A DNA stretch of 64,000 nucleotides, from assembly GCF_036248275.1 (NCBI RefSeq), contig NZ_CP109181.1:4154001-4218000 (forward strand), in the 5' to 3' direction. This document shows, one piece after another, positions 33,536-41,014 of this stretch. How positions within the stretch are numbered: position 1 is the first letter of the stretch; each line of letters begins with the position of its first letter. The translations under genes and the position numbers were made by a program. This DNA comes from Streptomyces sp. NBC_01716. GTDB taxonomy: Bacteria; Actinomycetota; Actinomycetes; Streptomycetales; Streptomycetaceae. Under the pieces are notes generated by a model. The model was given only the letters and a program-made list of their open reading frames with translations. It was not told the DNA's origin and ran no database searches.

Positions 33536-34045
33536 GTGCAACGAGTATCCACAACGCTTCGGATGCGGATCGGAGTGTTGGGGGCCCTGACTCTCCTCTT
33601 CGCCGCCGGCCTGACAGCCAGCCCGGCGATGACCACGCCGGCGCACGCCGCCTACGGCCCGTGCAACACGACGGTGAAGCGCACCGACGGGGTCGCCGTC
33701 AACAACTACTACAGCGTTCCCGCGCGCACCGGAAACGGCATCAGCTGCTACATGCAGTGGCAGACGGGCAGTTCGAACGCCGTCAAGGCGCTGCAGAGGG
33801 CCATTCTCCGCTGCTACGGCAGCACCTACGCGGCCGATCGGATCCGCGCCACCGGAGGAGCGGACGGGGACTACGGCACCGGCACGGTGGATGCCGTTGA
33901 GTGGCTCCAGGCCAACCGCCTCGGCGTGCGCGCCGACGGCGTCTACGGGCCGGACACCCGCAAGGCGATGCTGTGGCCGGACTACTGGCGCGACCCCGCC
34001 GACGGAAGCGTTCAGTTCATCGCCTGCTACAACCCGCCGTTCTAG
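33536..34045 (+). CDS. Secreted peptidoglycan-binding-like protein
   Basis: 169 residues. Sec signal peptide (about residues 1-39: hydrophobic LGALTLLFAAGLTASPA, then a cleavage site near AHA-AYG). The mature protein has a PG_binding_1-like fold: SNAVKALQRAILRCYG, then DGDYGTGTVDAVEWLQANRLGVRADGVYGPDTRKAM. No catalytic domain. Four Cys residues may form disulfides. GTG 33536 has GAAGGA 9 bases upstream. Related small secreted proteins are common in streptomycetes; role likely in the cell wall. Confidence 0.85.
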   Translation: MQRVSTTLRMRIGVLGALTLLFAAGLTASPAMTTPAHAAYGPCNTTVKRTDGVAVNNYYSVPARTGNGISCYMQWQTGSSNAVKALQRAILRCYGSTYAADRIRATGGADGDYGTGTVDAVEWLQANRLGVRADGVYGPDTRKAMLWPDYWRDPADGSVQFIACYNPPF

Positions 34046-34060
34046 TCACCACAACGTTCC

Positions 34061-34096
34061 GTCGACGCCGACCCCCTGCCGGAGGCCGGCGTCGAC
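34061..34096 (+). terminator. Hairpin after the peptidoglycan-binding gene
   Basis: GTCGACGCCG (34061-34070) pairs with CGGCGTCGAC (34087-34096), a 10-bp stem with a 16-base loop, 15 bases after the stop codon. It lies between convergent genes and may serve both. Confidence 0.75.
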
Positions 34097-34100
34097 CGCG

Positions 34101-34370
34101 TCACCCATGCCGCCCGCGCCGGCTGTGCCGGTTGCGCTCCGCCAGCCGCGCGCTCAAGTTCGAGGCGGGCGGTACGAAGTCCGGGCACTTCGCGCTACCG
34201 CACTGGCACTTGGGCCACGCGAGCACGGCACCCGGTCCCAGGACCTGCTCCGCGTCGGCGTTGCCGCCGCCATCACCGTTGCCGTCGATCTTCCGCACCA
34301 CCAGCACCCCATCCGTACCGAACGTACTCATCAGCCGGGACAGAAACCGCCGCGCATCGCTGCCGCTCAT
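34101..34370 (-). CDS. Small Cys-containing protein of unknown function
   Basis: 89 residues. It starts MSGSDARRFLSRLMSTFG, has VLVVRKIDGN and then a CxCx4C segment (WPKCQCGSAKCPDF) that could bind a metal, and ends in a basic tail (LSARLAERNRHSRRG). I do not recognise a named family. Its ATG overlaps the stop of the smaller gene upstream (ATGA), which supports both as real. It is divergent from an XRE/DUF397 regulatory pair, a setting where small accessory proteins are often found. Confidence 0.65.
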   Translation of the reverse strand: MSGSDARRFLSRLMSTFGTDGVLVVRKIDGNGDGGGNADAEQVLGPGAVLAWPKCQCGSAKCPDFVPPASNLSARLAERNRHSRRGRHG

Positions 34371-34504
34371 TCCGCCACCCGCTTCAGTCCTTGTTCAACG
34401 CGCCGCAGCAGCTCTGGTGTCACTGGTACGTACATACGGGGTACCCCCTCGGGCACGAGCCGCCAGAAACCACCGCTGTGCACGACGGCGTCCAATTCGG
34501 CCAC
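34367..34504 (-). CDS. Very small protein (45 residues), translationally coupled
   Basis: A reading frame from GTG 34504 encodes a 45-residue protein starting VAELDAVVHSGGFWRLVPEG and ending RRVEQGLKRVAE, with streptomycete-like codon use. Its TGA overlaps the ATG of the 89-residue gene. An internal ATG at 34435 with GAGGGGG upstream is an alternative start giving 22 residues. Function unknown. Confidence 0.55.
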   Translation of the reverse strand: MAELDAVVHSGGFWRLVPEGVPRMYVPVTPELLRRVEQGLKRVAE

Positions 34505-34572
34505 GTGAGCGGGGATGTGGGGTGTTCGAGTCTCTGGTTCGAACATGCGACAGACGCACCTTCCGTCATTGC

Positions 34573-34580
34573 GTAATTAC
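34573..34580. promoter_or_regulatory. GTAATTAC palindrome between the small genes and XRE gene
   Basis: A perfect 8-bp A/T-rich palindrome in the 163-base divergent gap, about 90 bases before the XRE start. It may be an operator for the XRE protein. Nothing else stands out in the gap. Confidence 0.35.
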
Positions 34581-34667
34581 ATTCCGTGCATCAAGAATCG
34601 GCATGTGGGGCCACGTCCAAAAGGGCTTGGCCATAGCCCGGTTGCCGCTGGACACAGGGGAGTTGTC

Positions 34668-35516
34668 GTGGTCGCACGGAAGTCGAACGCAGGTCAGAAG
34701 CCGTCGGCCCGAGAAATGCTGGCGAAGGAACTGGCGCGGCTGCGCGAGGAGTCGGGGATGTCCTTGGCCCAACTGGGCGAGGAGACGACGTATGACCGTG
34801 CGTATCTGCACAAGCTTGAGACGGGGGCGCGGGTGGGGTCACCGGAGGTGATCGCGGCGCTCGGTGCGGTGTACGGGGCGGCGGGCGAGCATCTGGCGAT
34901 GCTGTGGGCGCTGGCGAGCGAAGACGCGTTCGCCGACAAGTACAAGTTGTTCATGGAGCTTGAGGCACGGGCGACCGTTCGGTACACGTACTCCGCAGGA
35001 GCCATTCACGGTCTTCTGCAGACCGAGGCGTACGCCCGAGAGGTCTTCGAAGCGGCCCGACCGCGCGACGAGAACGAACTGTCCGAAGAGATCGCTGCGC
35101 GGCTCGGACGACAGGAGTTGCTACGCCGCGACAACGCGCCGCACTTTCGCGCGGTTTTGGACGAATCCGTACTGCGACGCAGGATCAGCGACCCCAAGGA
35201 GTGGACGCGACAGCTGGAACACCTTCTGGAAGCAAGCCAGTTGCCAAACGTCACGCTTCAGGTGTTGCCTTTTAACGCAGGGCTACACACCCTGCTGGGC
35301 ACCTCGGTCACCATCCTCTGGCTCCCGGACGGCAAGGCTGTCGCGTACACGGAGCACGCTCACTCAGGGGAATTGATCGAGGATCCGTCAGAGGTCGAGA
35401 AGCTACGCCTGTCCTACGATCTACTGAGGGACTTGGCCCTCTCGCCTCGGGATTCCGTGGCGTTCATCGAGCGACTGATCGAGGAGTACACACCATGCGT
35501 CCCCGACCCGACCTGA
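34668..35516 (+). CDS. XRE-family regulator with DUF5753 domain
   Basis: 282 residues. N-terminal XRE HTH (residues about 15-75: LARLREESGMSLAQLGEETTYDRAYLHKLETG) and C-terminal DUF5753 (from about 100: YTYSAGAIHGLLQTEAYAREVF, ARLGRQELLRR, FRAVLDESVLRRRI, VLPFNAGLH). These proteins pair with DUF397 proteins in streptomycetes and are thought to regulate development or secondary metabolism. GTG 34668 has GGGGAG 7 bases upstream. The 3' end overlaps the DUF397 start by 22 bases, so the two are co-expressed. Confidence 0.92.
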   Translation: MVARKSNAGQKPSAREMLAKELARLREESGMSLAQLGEETTYDRAYLHKLETGARVGSPEVIAALGAVYGAAGEHLAMLWALASEDAFADKYKLFMELEARATVRYTYSAGAIHGLLQTEAYAREVFEAARPRDENELSEEIAARLGRQELLRRDNAPHFRAVLDESVLRRRISDPKEWTRQLEHLLEASQLPNVTLQVLPFNAGLHTLLGTSVTILWLPDGKAVAYTEHAHSGELIEDPSEVEKLRLSYDLLRDLALSPRDSVAFIERLIEEYTPCVPDPT

Positions 35517-35686
35517 GCACCGCGCAGTGGCGTAAGTCCAGTTACAGCAACGGCGACGGAGGGGAATGTGTTGAGGTGGCCGACGGCTACCCCGGCGTCG
35601 TGCCCGTCCGGGACAGCAAGACGCCCCATGGCCCGGTGCTCCTCCTCAACCCCGCCGCCTGGGGCGACTTTCTCAAGTACGTCTGA
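35495..35686 (+). CDS. DUF397 domain protein
   Basis: 63 residues: AQWRKSSYSNGDGGECVEVAD and VPVRDSKTPHGPVLLLNPAAWGDFLKYV are the DUF397 hallmarks. DUF397 proteins act with the adjacent XRE/DUF5753 regulator, perhaps as antagonists. The 3' end overlaps the convergent DUF6210 gene by 14 bases. Confidence 0.93.
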   Translation: MRPRPDLSTAQWRKSSYSNGDGGECVEVADGYPGVVPVRDSKTPHGPVLLLNPAAWGDFLKYV

Positions 35687-36101
35687 CGCGTCTGGCGGAC
35701 CACACCAGTAGTCCGGGGCCGTCGGGCGTGTGCACGGGTAGCCACGCGTCGTCGGCCTCGGTCAGGCGGGACTCGTCGAGCCGCAGCGGGTGCGGAGTCT
35801 CCGCCTTGCCGTCGCACGCCCAGAACCTGACGGTGCCGACGGCCGCCCGCAGGGCGTCCAGCTCCGCGCCTTCCCAGACATGGCCGCCGGCCCCGCCGCC
35901 CCGGAAGGGTTCGAAGACGGTCGCGAGCGCGTCGACCTGGCCCGATCCCCCGGGCATGGGGACGAGGTAGCCCTCCGCCTGGCCCTGGCGGCGCGAAGTG
36001 CCGCCGTACTCCTGCTGGTAGAAGACCCCGGTCGGCGCGTCGACCACGACGTGGACCCAGTCACCGCCGGTGCCGTCGGGGTCGATGAAGACGTATCGCA
36101 T
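35673..36101 (-). CDS. DUF6210-like hypothetical protein
   Basis: 142 residues: MRYVFIDPDGTGGDWVHVVVDAPTGVFYQQEYGG, then PMPGGSGQVDALATVFEPFRG, ending VHTPDGPGLLVWSARRVR. The pattern fits the DUF6210 family, function unknown. ATG 36101 has GGAG about 10 bases upstream and lies 18 bases from the divergent HIT gene. Confidence 0.75.
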   Translation of the reverse strand: MRYVFIDPDGTGGDWVHVVVDAPTGVFYQQEYGGTSRRQGQAEGYLVPMPGGSGQVDALATVFEPFRGGGAGGHVWEGAELDALRAAVGTVRFWACDGKAETPHPLRLDESRLTEADDAWLPVHTPDGPGLLVWSARRVRRT

Positions 36102-36119
36102 GGTCGTAGTCTCCAGCAC

Positions 36120-36608
36120 ATGGAACGACACGACATGGATCTCGCCGCCTACGAAGAACGCGCCCGCAACGGCCCCTGCTTCGTGTGCGCGTTCCTGCGT
36201 GGGGATCCCGGCTATCGTCACGAGACCGTCTACGAGGACGACGCTCACATCGCCTTCCTCGATCGCTGGCCCACTCTCCCCGGGCGGGTACTCGTCGCGC
36301 CCAAGGCGCATGTGGAGCATGTCGTGCGGGAGTTGGACGAGGCCGCGTACAGCTCGCTCATGCTCGTCGTACGGCGCGTCGCGCTCGCCGTGGAGCGGGT
36401 GCTGGAGCCGGAGCGTACGTATCTGCTCTCGCTCGGCAGCCAGCAGGCGAACGCCCATCTGCACTGGCACATCGCCGCCCTGCCGCCCGGCGTGCCGTCG
36501 GAGCGGCAGCAGTATCACGCGCTCATGGCCGAGAACGGGATCCTGACGCCGACCCCCGACGAGGTCGCCGCCCTCGGCGCGCGGCTGCGGGCTGCTCTGA
36601 CTACCTGA
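36120..36608 (+). CDS. HIT family protein
   Basis: 162 residues. Nucleotide hydrolase/transferase fold with FVCAFLRGDPGYRHETVYEDDAHIAFLDRWPTLPGRVLVAPKAHVEHV and the catalytic motif NAHLHWHIA (HxHxH). CxxC near residue 20 could bind zinc. Members hydrolyse adenosine derivatives. ATG 36120 has TAGTCT ending 7 bases upstream and no ribosome binding site, so likely leaderless. Confidence 0.92.
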   Translation: MERHDMDLAAYEERARNGPCFVCAFLRGDPGYRHETVYEDDAHIAFLDRWPTLPGRVLVAPKAHVEHVVRELDEAAYSSLMLVVRRVALAVERVLEPERTYLLSLGSQQANAHLHWHIAALPPGVPSERQQYHALMAENGILTPTPDEVAALGARLRAALTT

Positions 36609-37014
36609 GTTCCGTGCTTGGTCGGCGACGCCAGTCCCATGCCGGGTGACGGTCCACCAGGGTGAGGAACTCATTCGCCGGCAGGATCTCGAAGTGGTTG
36701 GTGTCGACGAGACCGTCGAAGCCATCGAGCACCTGACGGAGGAAGACCCGGGCCGCGTCCATGGACTCGCACGAGACGTAGACCCCGTACGGCTCGCCGA
36801 TCCGGGCCGTCACCTGCTGGAGCTCGTCCGGCTCGTAGTCCGCCAGGATCGCGCCCGAGAGGTCGATGGCGTACGAGTAGCCGTGCCAATGGAGCCTTTC
36901 GTCACCCGTCACAGAATCCGGCACGAGCTCGAAGGACTCGAAGGAACGGATTCGCCCTTCAAGCGACGCGCGCCGCTCCGCGGGAGCGAGAAGGATCACG
37001 GACGGCCAGGACAC
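36601..37014 (-). CDS. Hypothetical protein
   Basis: 137 residues: PSVILLAPAERRASLEGRIRS, LVPDSVTGDERLHWHGYSYAIDLSGAI, then VYVSCESMDAARVFLRQVLDGFDGLVDTNHFEILPANEFL. No family recognised. GTG 37014 follows GGAGG at a good distance and lies inside the end of the GNAT gene, so the two overlap by 19 bases and are probably coexpressed. The 3' end overlaps the convergent HIT gene by 8 bases. Confidence 0.8.
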   Translation of the reverse strand: MSWPSVILLAPAERRASLEGRIRSFESFELVPDSVTGDERLHWHGYSYAIDLSGAILADYEPDELQQVTARIGEPYGVYVSCESMDAARVFLRQVLDGFDGLVDTNHFEILPANEFLTLVDRHPAWDWRRRPSTELR

Positions 37015-37466
37015 GCCTTCACCTCCGCAGGCGCCTCCACGCCGTCGAGCGGCCTGACCCAGCGGCTCCACTGCGCCTGCGGCGCATACCCGGCATTCGC
37101 CCAGGCGTGGTGGGCGAGTTCGTTGTGGTCGAGGACCATCGCGTCGGCCCGGCGGCCACCGAGGGCCGCGAAGCGCTCGTGCGCGGCGCTGAGCAGGGCG
37201 GCGGCGATGCCCTGGCGGCGGTGGGCCGGGTCGACGGCCAGGCGGTACAGGTGGCAGCGCCAGCCGTCGTAACCGGCGATGACCGTGCCGACGATCGCCC
37301 CGCCGTCACCCTCGGCCACCAGCAGCGCGTCCGGGTCGCGGGAGAGGAGGCGGGTGACCCCGTCCACGTCGTCGGTAATGCCGGCGCCCTCCGCCGACCG
37401 GGCCCAGAAGGCCAGCAGCGCGGGGACCTCGGCGGAACTCGCGGTACGGATCTTGACCTTGCTCAT
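36996..37466 (-). CDS. GNAT family N-acetyltransferase
   Basis: 156 residues. Acetyl-CoA binding motif A is HLYRLAVDPAHRRQGIAAALLSAA (R-x-x-Q-G-I-A), preceded by VGTVIAGYDGW and followed by LDHNELAHHAWANAGY. Substrate unknown. First gene of a pair with the hypothetical gene downstream. Confidence 0.93.
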   Translation of the reverse strand: MSKVKIRTASSAEVPALLAFWARSAEGAGITDDVDGVTRLLSRDPDALLVAEGDGGAIVGTVIAGYDGWRCHLYRLAVDPAHRRQGIAAALLSAAHERFAALGGRRADAMVLDHNELAHHAWANAGYAPQAQWSRWVRPLDGVEAPAEVKACPGRP

Positions 37467-37540
37467 GAGGGCTGTCTAGCAGGAGCGCCCCCGGCCCGGC
37501 AGACATTTTCGCCCGCCGGACAGAGGCAGTGGCGAACGGA

Positions 37541-38038
37541 CTACGCCTCCGCGAGGTCCCCGTTGCTCCAGGCGTAGACCTCACGGTCCTTGACCGTGAT
37601 CCGGTACTGGTACTGCTCCGAACAGTCCGTCCGCGCCCCGGAGTTGTCCTGCGCGTCCTCCGCGAACCAGCTCGCCTCCAGCTCGGGGCCGTCCGTGAAC
37701 GCACCGGCCTCGCAGGCCTTTTCGTCGCCCAGCTTCAGCGCGGTGTCACCGAGAGTGAAGCGCAAGAGCTTCGCGTTGCCCGTGGTCTCCGCCTTGATCG
37801 TCAGATCCGTGGCGTCCGCCGGAACCCACGCGGGCAGGACGAAGATCCCCTCCCCGTCGCCCGACTCCGGCGCGCTGTCCGCCGTCGGATAGTTCTTTAT
37901 GCGCTCGCCGAGGACGACATCGTTGAAGGCGTCCGGGAAGTGCTCGTCGTGCTTCTTCAGCACGGGTCTGATCACCGACCCGACCACCCACAGCCCTACG
38001 CACGCCCCGACGACGATGATCAGCACCTTCTTGTTCAT
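37541..38038 (-). CDS. Membrane-anchored hypothetical protein
   Basis: 165 residues: one N-terminal membrane segment (VLIIVVGACVGLWVVGSVI) and an extracytoplasmic domain with two Cys that may pair (EKACEAGAF, ARTDCSEQY). No family recognised. ATG 38038 has GAGG nearby; 38047 is an alternative. It is divergent from the WXG-like/DUF1023 genes with a 125-base gap. Confidence 0.75.
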   Translation of the reverse strand: MNKKVLIIVVGACVGLWVVGSVIRPVLKKHDEHFPDAFNDVVLGERIKNYPTADSAPESGDGEGIFVLPAWVPADATDLTIKAETTGNAKLLRFTLGDTALKLGDEKACEAGAFTDGPELEASWFAEDAQDNSGARTDCSEQYQYRITVKDREVYAWSNGDLAEA

Positions 38039-38163
38039 GCGCCTCATTGTCCAATGAACGTTTTGATTTCGGCCCTCGGGGCCAGAGATCATGTCCACAC
38101 GGCCGGGTGCGCCCGGGAGCGGGCCAACGGGCAACGGGGAAGAGAACGGGGAGGGCGTCGCGC

Positions 38164-38610
38164 ATGCCGTGGGACGAGTGGGAGGGGCTCAAAGCCGATG
38201 CGGCGGCCCGCGGTGCCACCCAGATGCGGCTGAACCAGCAGCCGGCCGATCCAGAGGGCGGCCCCTCCGAGAATCTGAAGTCGGACAAGAAGGCGTGGGT
38301 GGCCGCCGGCGAGGGCGTCAGCGGCCTGAAGACCGGCATCGGCAAGGCGTTGACCGCGCTGGAGAGCGGACAGGCGGGGCTCGGTGACAGCTCAGGATGC
38401 CAGAGCGCCGCGGCGCAGAAGGAGTTGTACGACTCCTGGAAGAAGTACGTCGGCGATGTGAGCGCCCGCTGTGGTGAACTCGGCGGGCTGCTGGAGCAGG
38501 CGGGCCACGACCTGTCGAAGTCCGACCAGTCGGTCCTGACGGAACTCGACCGGCTCAAGGTGAAGTACGCGGACACCGAGGCAGTCGGCGGCCAGGCGAA
38601 GGAGAAGTGA
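38164..38610 (+). CDS. WXG100-like helical protein
   Basis: 148 residues, mostly helical: WEGLKADAAARGATQMRLNQQ, LKSDKKAWVAAGEGVSGLKTGIGKAL, then LYDSWKKYVGDVSARCGELGGLLEQAGHDLSKSDQS. The first SW and the heptad pattern resemble WXG/ESAT-6-like or type VII secretion substrates. ATG has GGGAGGGCG 7 bases upstream. Ten bases separate it from the DUF1023 hydrolase, suggesting a partner role. Confidence 0.7.
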   Translation: MPWDEWEGLKADAAARGATQMRLNQQPADPEGGPSENLKSDKKAWVAAGEGVSGLKTGIGKALTALESGQAGLGDSSGCQSAAAQKELYDSWKKYVGDVSARCGELGGLLEQAGHDLSKSDQSVLTELDRLKVKYADTEAVGGQAKEK

Positions 38611-38619
38611 TCCGCGGCC

Positions 38620-40431
38620 ATGGATCTCGCGACGCTCAAGGCCCTCAAGCCCGCGGAGTACGAGGAGGCCGCCGACGGCTACCGGACGACCGGCGACATG
38701 GCCAGTGCGGCCAAGGACACGATCGACAACCGGATCGGCGCGGGCGTACGCCACCAGTTGAAGGGCGAGGCGGCGACGGCAGCCCTGCGGGAACTGCGGG
38801 AACTGGCCAAGAACTTCCACTACGCGCAGACCGAGTGCGCTCTGGTGAGCACCGCGCTGAACGGTTTCGCCTACGACATGGCGGCCGCCAAGCGGAAGCT
38901 TGACGCGGCGATCGCCGACGCCGGTGCCGACAACTGCACGGTGCGGCAGGACGGTTCGGTCAGCTATCCCGCAGGAAAGAAGCCGGGCGAGGAGAAGAAC
39001 GAGCCGGGCGGCACCGTGACCGGCAGCGCCGGGGGCAGCGCGACGTCCGACGCGCTGGAGCGCCAGGCGGCGGGCATCCACCCGAACCCGTACTACGGCA
39101 GGGCCATGGCGTACGCGAACCGGATCGCCGACGCGCTGAGGGAAGCCACGGACGCGGACGCCAAGTGGGCGCCGAAACTGCGCGCGTTGAAGGCGGACGA
39201 CGACCTGACCGTCTCCAAGCAGGACTGGGCCGACGCGCAGTCGGACATGGGCGGGGTGCGCGAGGCGGGCAAGACCTACCTCGACTCACTGCCGCAGGCC
39301 CCGAAGGACGGCACCCCGGCGGCCAACGCGGCCTGGTGGAAGGGGCTCAGCCCGGAGGAGCAGGCGGCGTGGCTCTCGACCCGGCCCGACACGGTGGGGG
39401 CGCTCGACGGGCTGCCCGCCACCGTGCGCGACGAGGCGAACCGCGTCGTACTGGAGGAGAAGCGCGGTCAGCTCCAGATGGAACTGGACTCCATGCCGAA
39501 GCCGCCCGCCAACGAGTGGACCTGGATAACGGCAGGCATGTACCCGTCCAAGGTGCACACCGACGAGTGGATGGCGTGGCACAACAAGTACGGGGACCGG
39601 TACGAGCAGCTCAACAAGTCCCTCAAGGGCATCGGGAGCATCCAGGACCGCTTCGACAGGACCGGGGAGAGAGGCCTGCCCGAGGCGTACCTGCTCGGCT
39701 TCAGCCCGGAGGGCAACGGCCGGGCGATCGTGGCCAACGGCAATCCGGACACGGCCGACCACCAGGCGGTCTATGTACCGGGGACGACGTCGAATCTGGG
39801 CGGTATCGGCGGGGACATCGGCCGGATGGAGAACGTGTGGCGTTCTGCCACCGAGTCGGCCGATGGCGGCTCGGTCTCCACAATCACCTGGCTCGGATAC
39901 GACGCCCCGCAGGACATCGTCAAGGACTCGCCCTTCAGCCACTACGCCGATGACGGTGCTCCGGCCTACAACCGCTTCATCGACGGCCTCGACGCGTCGC
40001 GTACGGCCGAATCGGACACGCACCGCACGGCGATCGGCCACTCGTACGGCACGACCCTCATCGGATCCGCGGCCCGGCAGGGTGAGCTGAACGTGGATGA
40101 TGTGATCTTCGCCGGCAGCCCCGGGGTGCAGGTGAGCAACGCCGACCAGATGGACGTCCCAAAGGGGCACGTCTGGAACCAGGAGGCGAAGGGGGATGTC
40201 GTCCCGGACGTCGGACGCTTCGGGCACGGCGGAACCGACTGGGACGGAGCTTTTACGACTCCGAGCGACGAACGCTTCGGCGCCAACCAGTTGCAGACCG
40301 ACACCGAAGGCCACAGCGACTACTGGAAAGACGGCACCAAGAGCCTGTGGAACCAGGGCCAGGTCGTGGCAGGCAATGGTGGCGACGCCGCGTTGAAGCC
40401 GCCGCCGGACCGCTGGGCGCATGTGAAGTGA
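38620..40431 (+). CDS. DUF1023 alpha/beta hydrolase with N-terminal WXG-like domain
   Basis: 603 residues. Residues about 1-115 are helical and WXG-like (MDLATLKALKPAEYEEAADGY). Middle region: LSPEEQAAWLSTRPDTVGALDGLPATVRDEANR, a motif constant in front of DUF1023 domains. C-terminal DUF1023 hydrolase (about 350-570): AVYVPGTTSNLG, TITWLGYDAP, nucleophile in IGHSYGTTLIGSAA (GxSxG), and a likely catalytic His late in GHSDYW. Similar proteins are predicted cell-surface or type VII secreted hydrolases in actinomycetes. It is followed by a lipoprotein gene. Confidence 0.88.
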   Translation: MDLATLKALKPAEYEEAADGYRTTGDMASAAKDTIDNRIGAGVRHQLKGEAATAALRELRELAKNFHYAQTECALVSTALNGFAYDMAAAKRKLDAAIADAGADNCTVRQDGSVSYPAGKKPGEEKNEPGGTVTGSAGGSATSDALERQAAGIHPNPYYGRAMAYANRIADALREATDADAKWAPKLRALKADDDLTVSKQDWADAQSDMGGVREAGKTYLDSLPQAPKDGTPAANAAWWKGLSPEEQAAWLSTRPDTVGALDGLPATVRDEANRVVLEEKRGQLQMELDSMPKPPANEWTWITAGMYPSKVHTDEWMAWHNKYGDRYEQLNKSLKGIGSIQDRFDRTGERGLPEAYLLGFSPEGNGRAIVANGNPDTADHQAVYVPGTTSNLGGIGGDIGRMENVWRSATESADGGSVSTITWLGYDAPQDIVKDSPFSHYADDGAPAYNRFIDGLDASRTAESDTHRTAIGHSYGTTLIGSAARQGELNVDDVIFAGSPGVQVSNADQMDVPKGHVWNQEAKGDVVPDVGRFGHGGTDWDGAFTTPSDERFGANQLQTDTEGHSDYWKDGTKSLWNQGQVVAGNGGDAALKPPPDRWAHVK

Positions 40432-40486
40432 AAGATGACCACGCACACCCGCACGTTCCGACCGATCGAGGCTTCTCGACTTGAAG

Positions 40487-41014
40487 ATGCAACTGGGGGC
40501 GTCCGCGCTCCTCATGTCCCTCGCCCTCATGACCCTGACCGGATGCGGCATGACTGACACCAACAGCTCCGACGACATCCCCACCGCGGGCACCAGCAAC
40601 TCGGAGGACGCCGCCGACGAGGCGGAGCGGATCTCCAGCGAGCTCTACGACCTGATCGGCGTCAAGGGAAAGGCGTCCGACACCGGACCGGGCGTTTCGG
40701 AGTGCGGCGGCAAGGACCCGGAGAAGTACTTCACGATCTTCCACCCGTGGAGTTTCACTCCGGCATCGGCCGACGAACTCGACGGTGTGATGGAACGGCT
40801 CAAGACGGAACTGCCCAAGCACGGCTGGAAAGTTGTCGAGTACGGGCCGGACACCAGCATGAACAAGAATCTCAGCCTCACGGCCGACAACGACGAGAAG
40901 AAGCACAGCGTCAAGATCGTCCAGATGACGAAGCGTGAGCCGCCGAAGCTCAGTCTGACGGTCGTCTCCGGCTGCTATCAGGTCCCCGACGGCGAGAAGG
41001 TCTACCGGTTCTGA
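40487..41014 (+). CDS. Lipoprotein of unknown function
   Basis: 175 residues from ATG 40487 (TTG 40481 also possible). Signal peptide with lipobox LTGC, then TDTNSSDDIPTAGTSN linker and a domain with VSECGG and GCYQVP Cys residues that may pair. No family recognised. It follows the DUF1023 hydrolase by 55 bases and is probably in the same operon; as a membrane-attached partner it could protect against, or anchor, that enzyme. An ATG at 40435 right after the hydrolase stop opens a different, short frame. Confidence 0.75.
   Translation: MQLGASALLMSLALMTLTGCGMTDTNSSDDIPTAGTSNSEDAADEAERISSELYDLIGVKGKASDTGPGVSECGGKDPEKYFTIFHPWSFTPASADELDGVMERLKTELPKHGWKVVEYGPDTSMNKNLSLTADNDEKKHSVKIVQMTKREPPKLSLTVVSGCYQVPDGEKVYRF

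Noticed and set aside
38047..38163. In-frame extension of the WXG-like gene upstream to 38047
   Set aside because: The extension covers the divergent promoter region and lacks a ribosome binding site; ATG 38164 has a good one.
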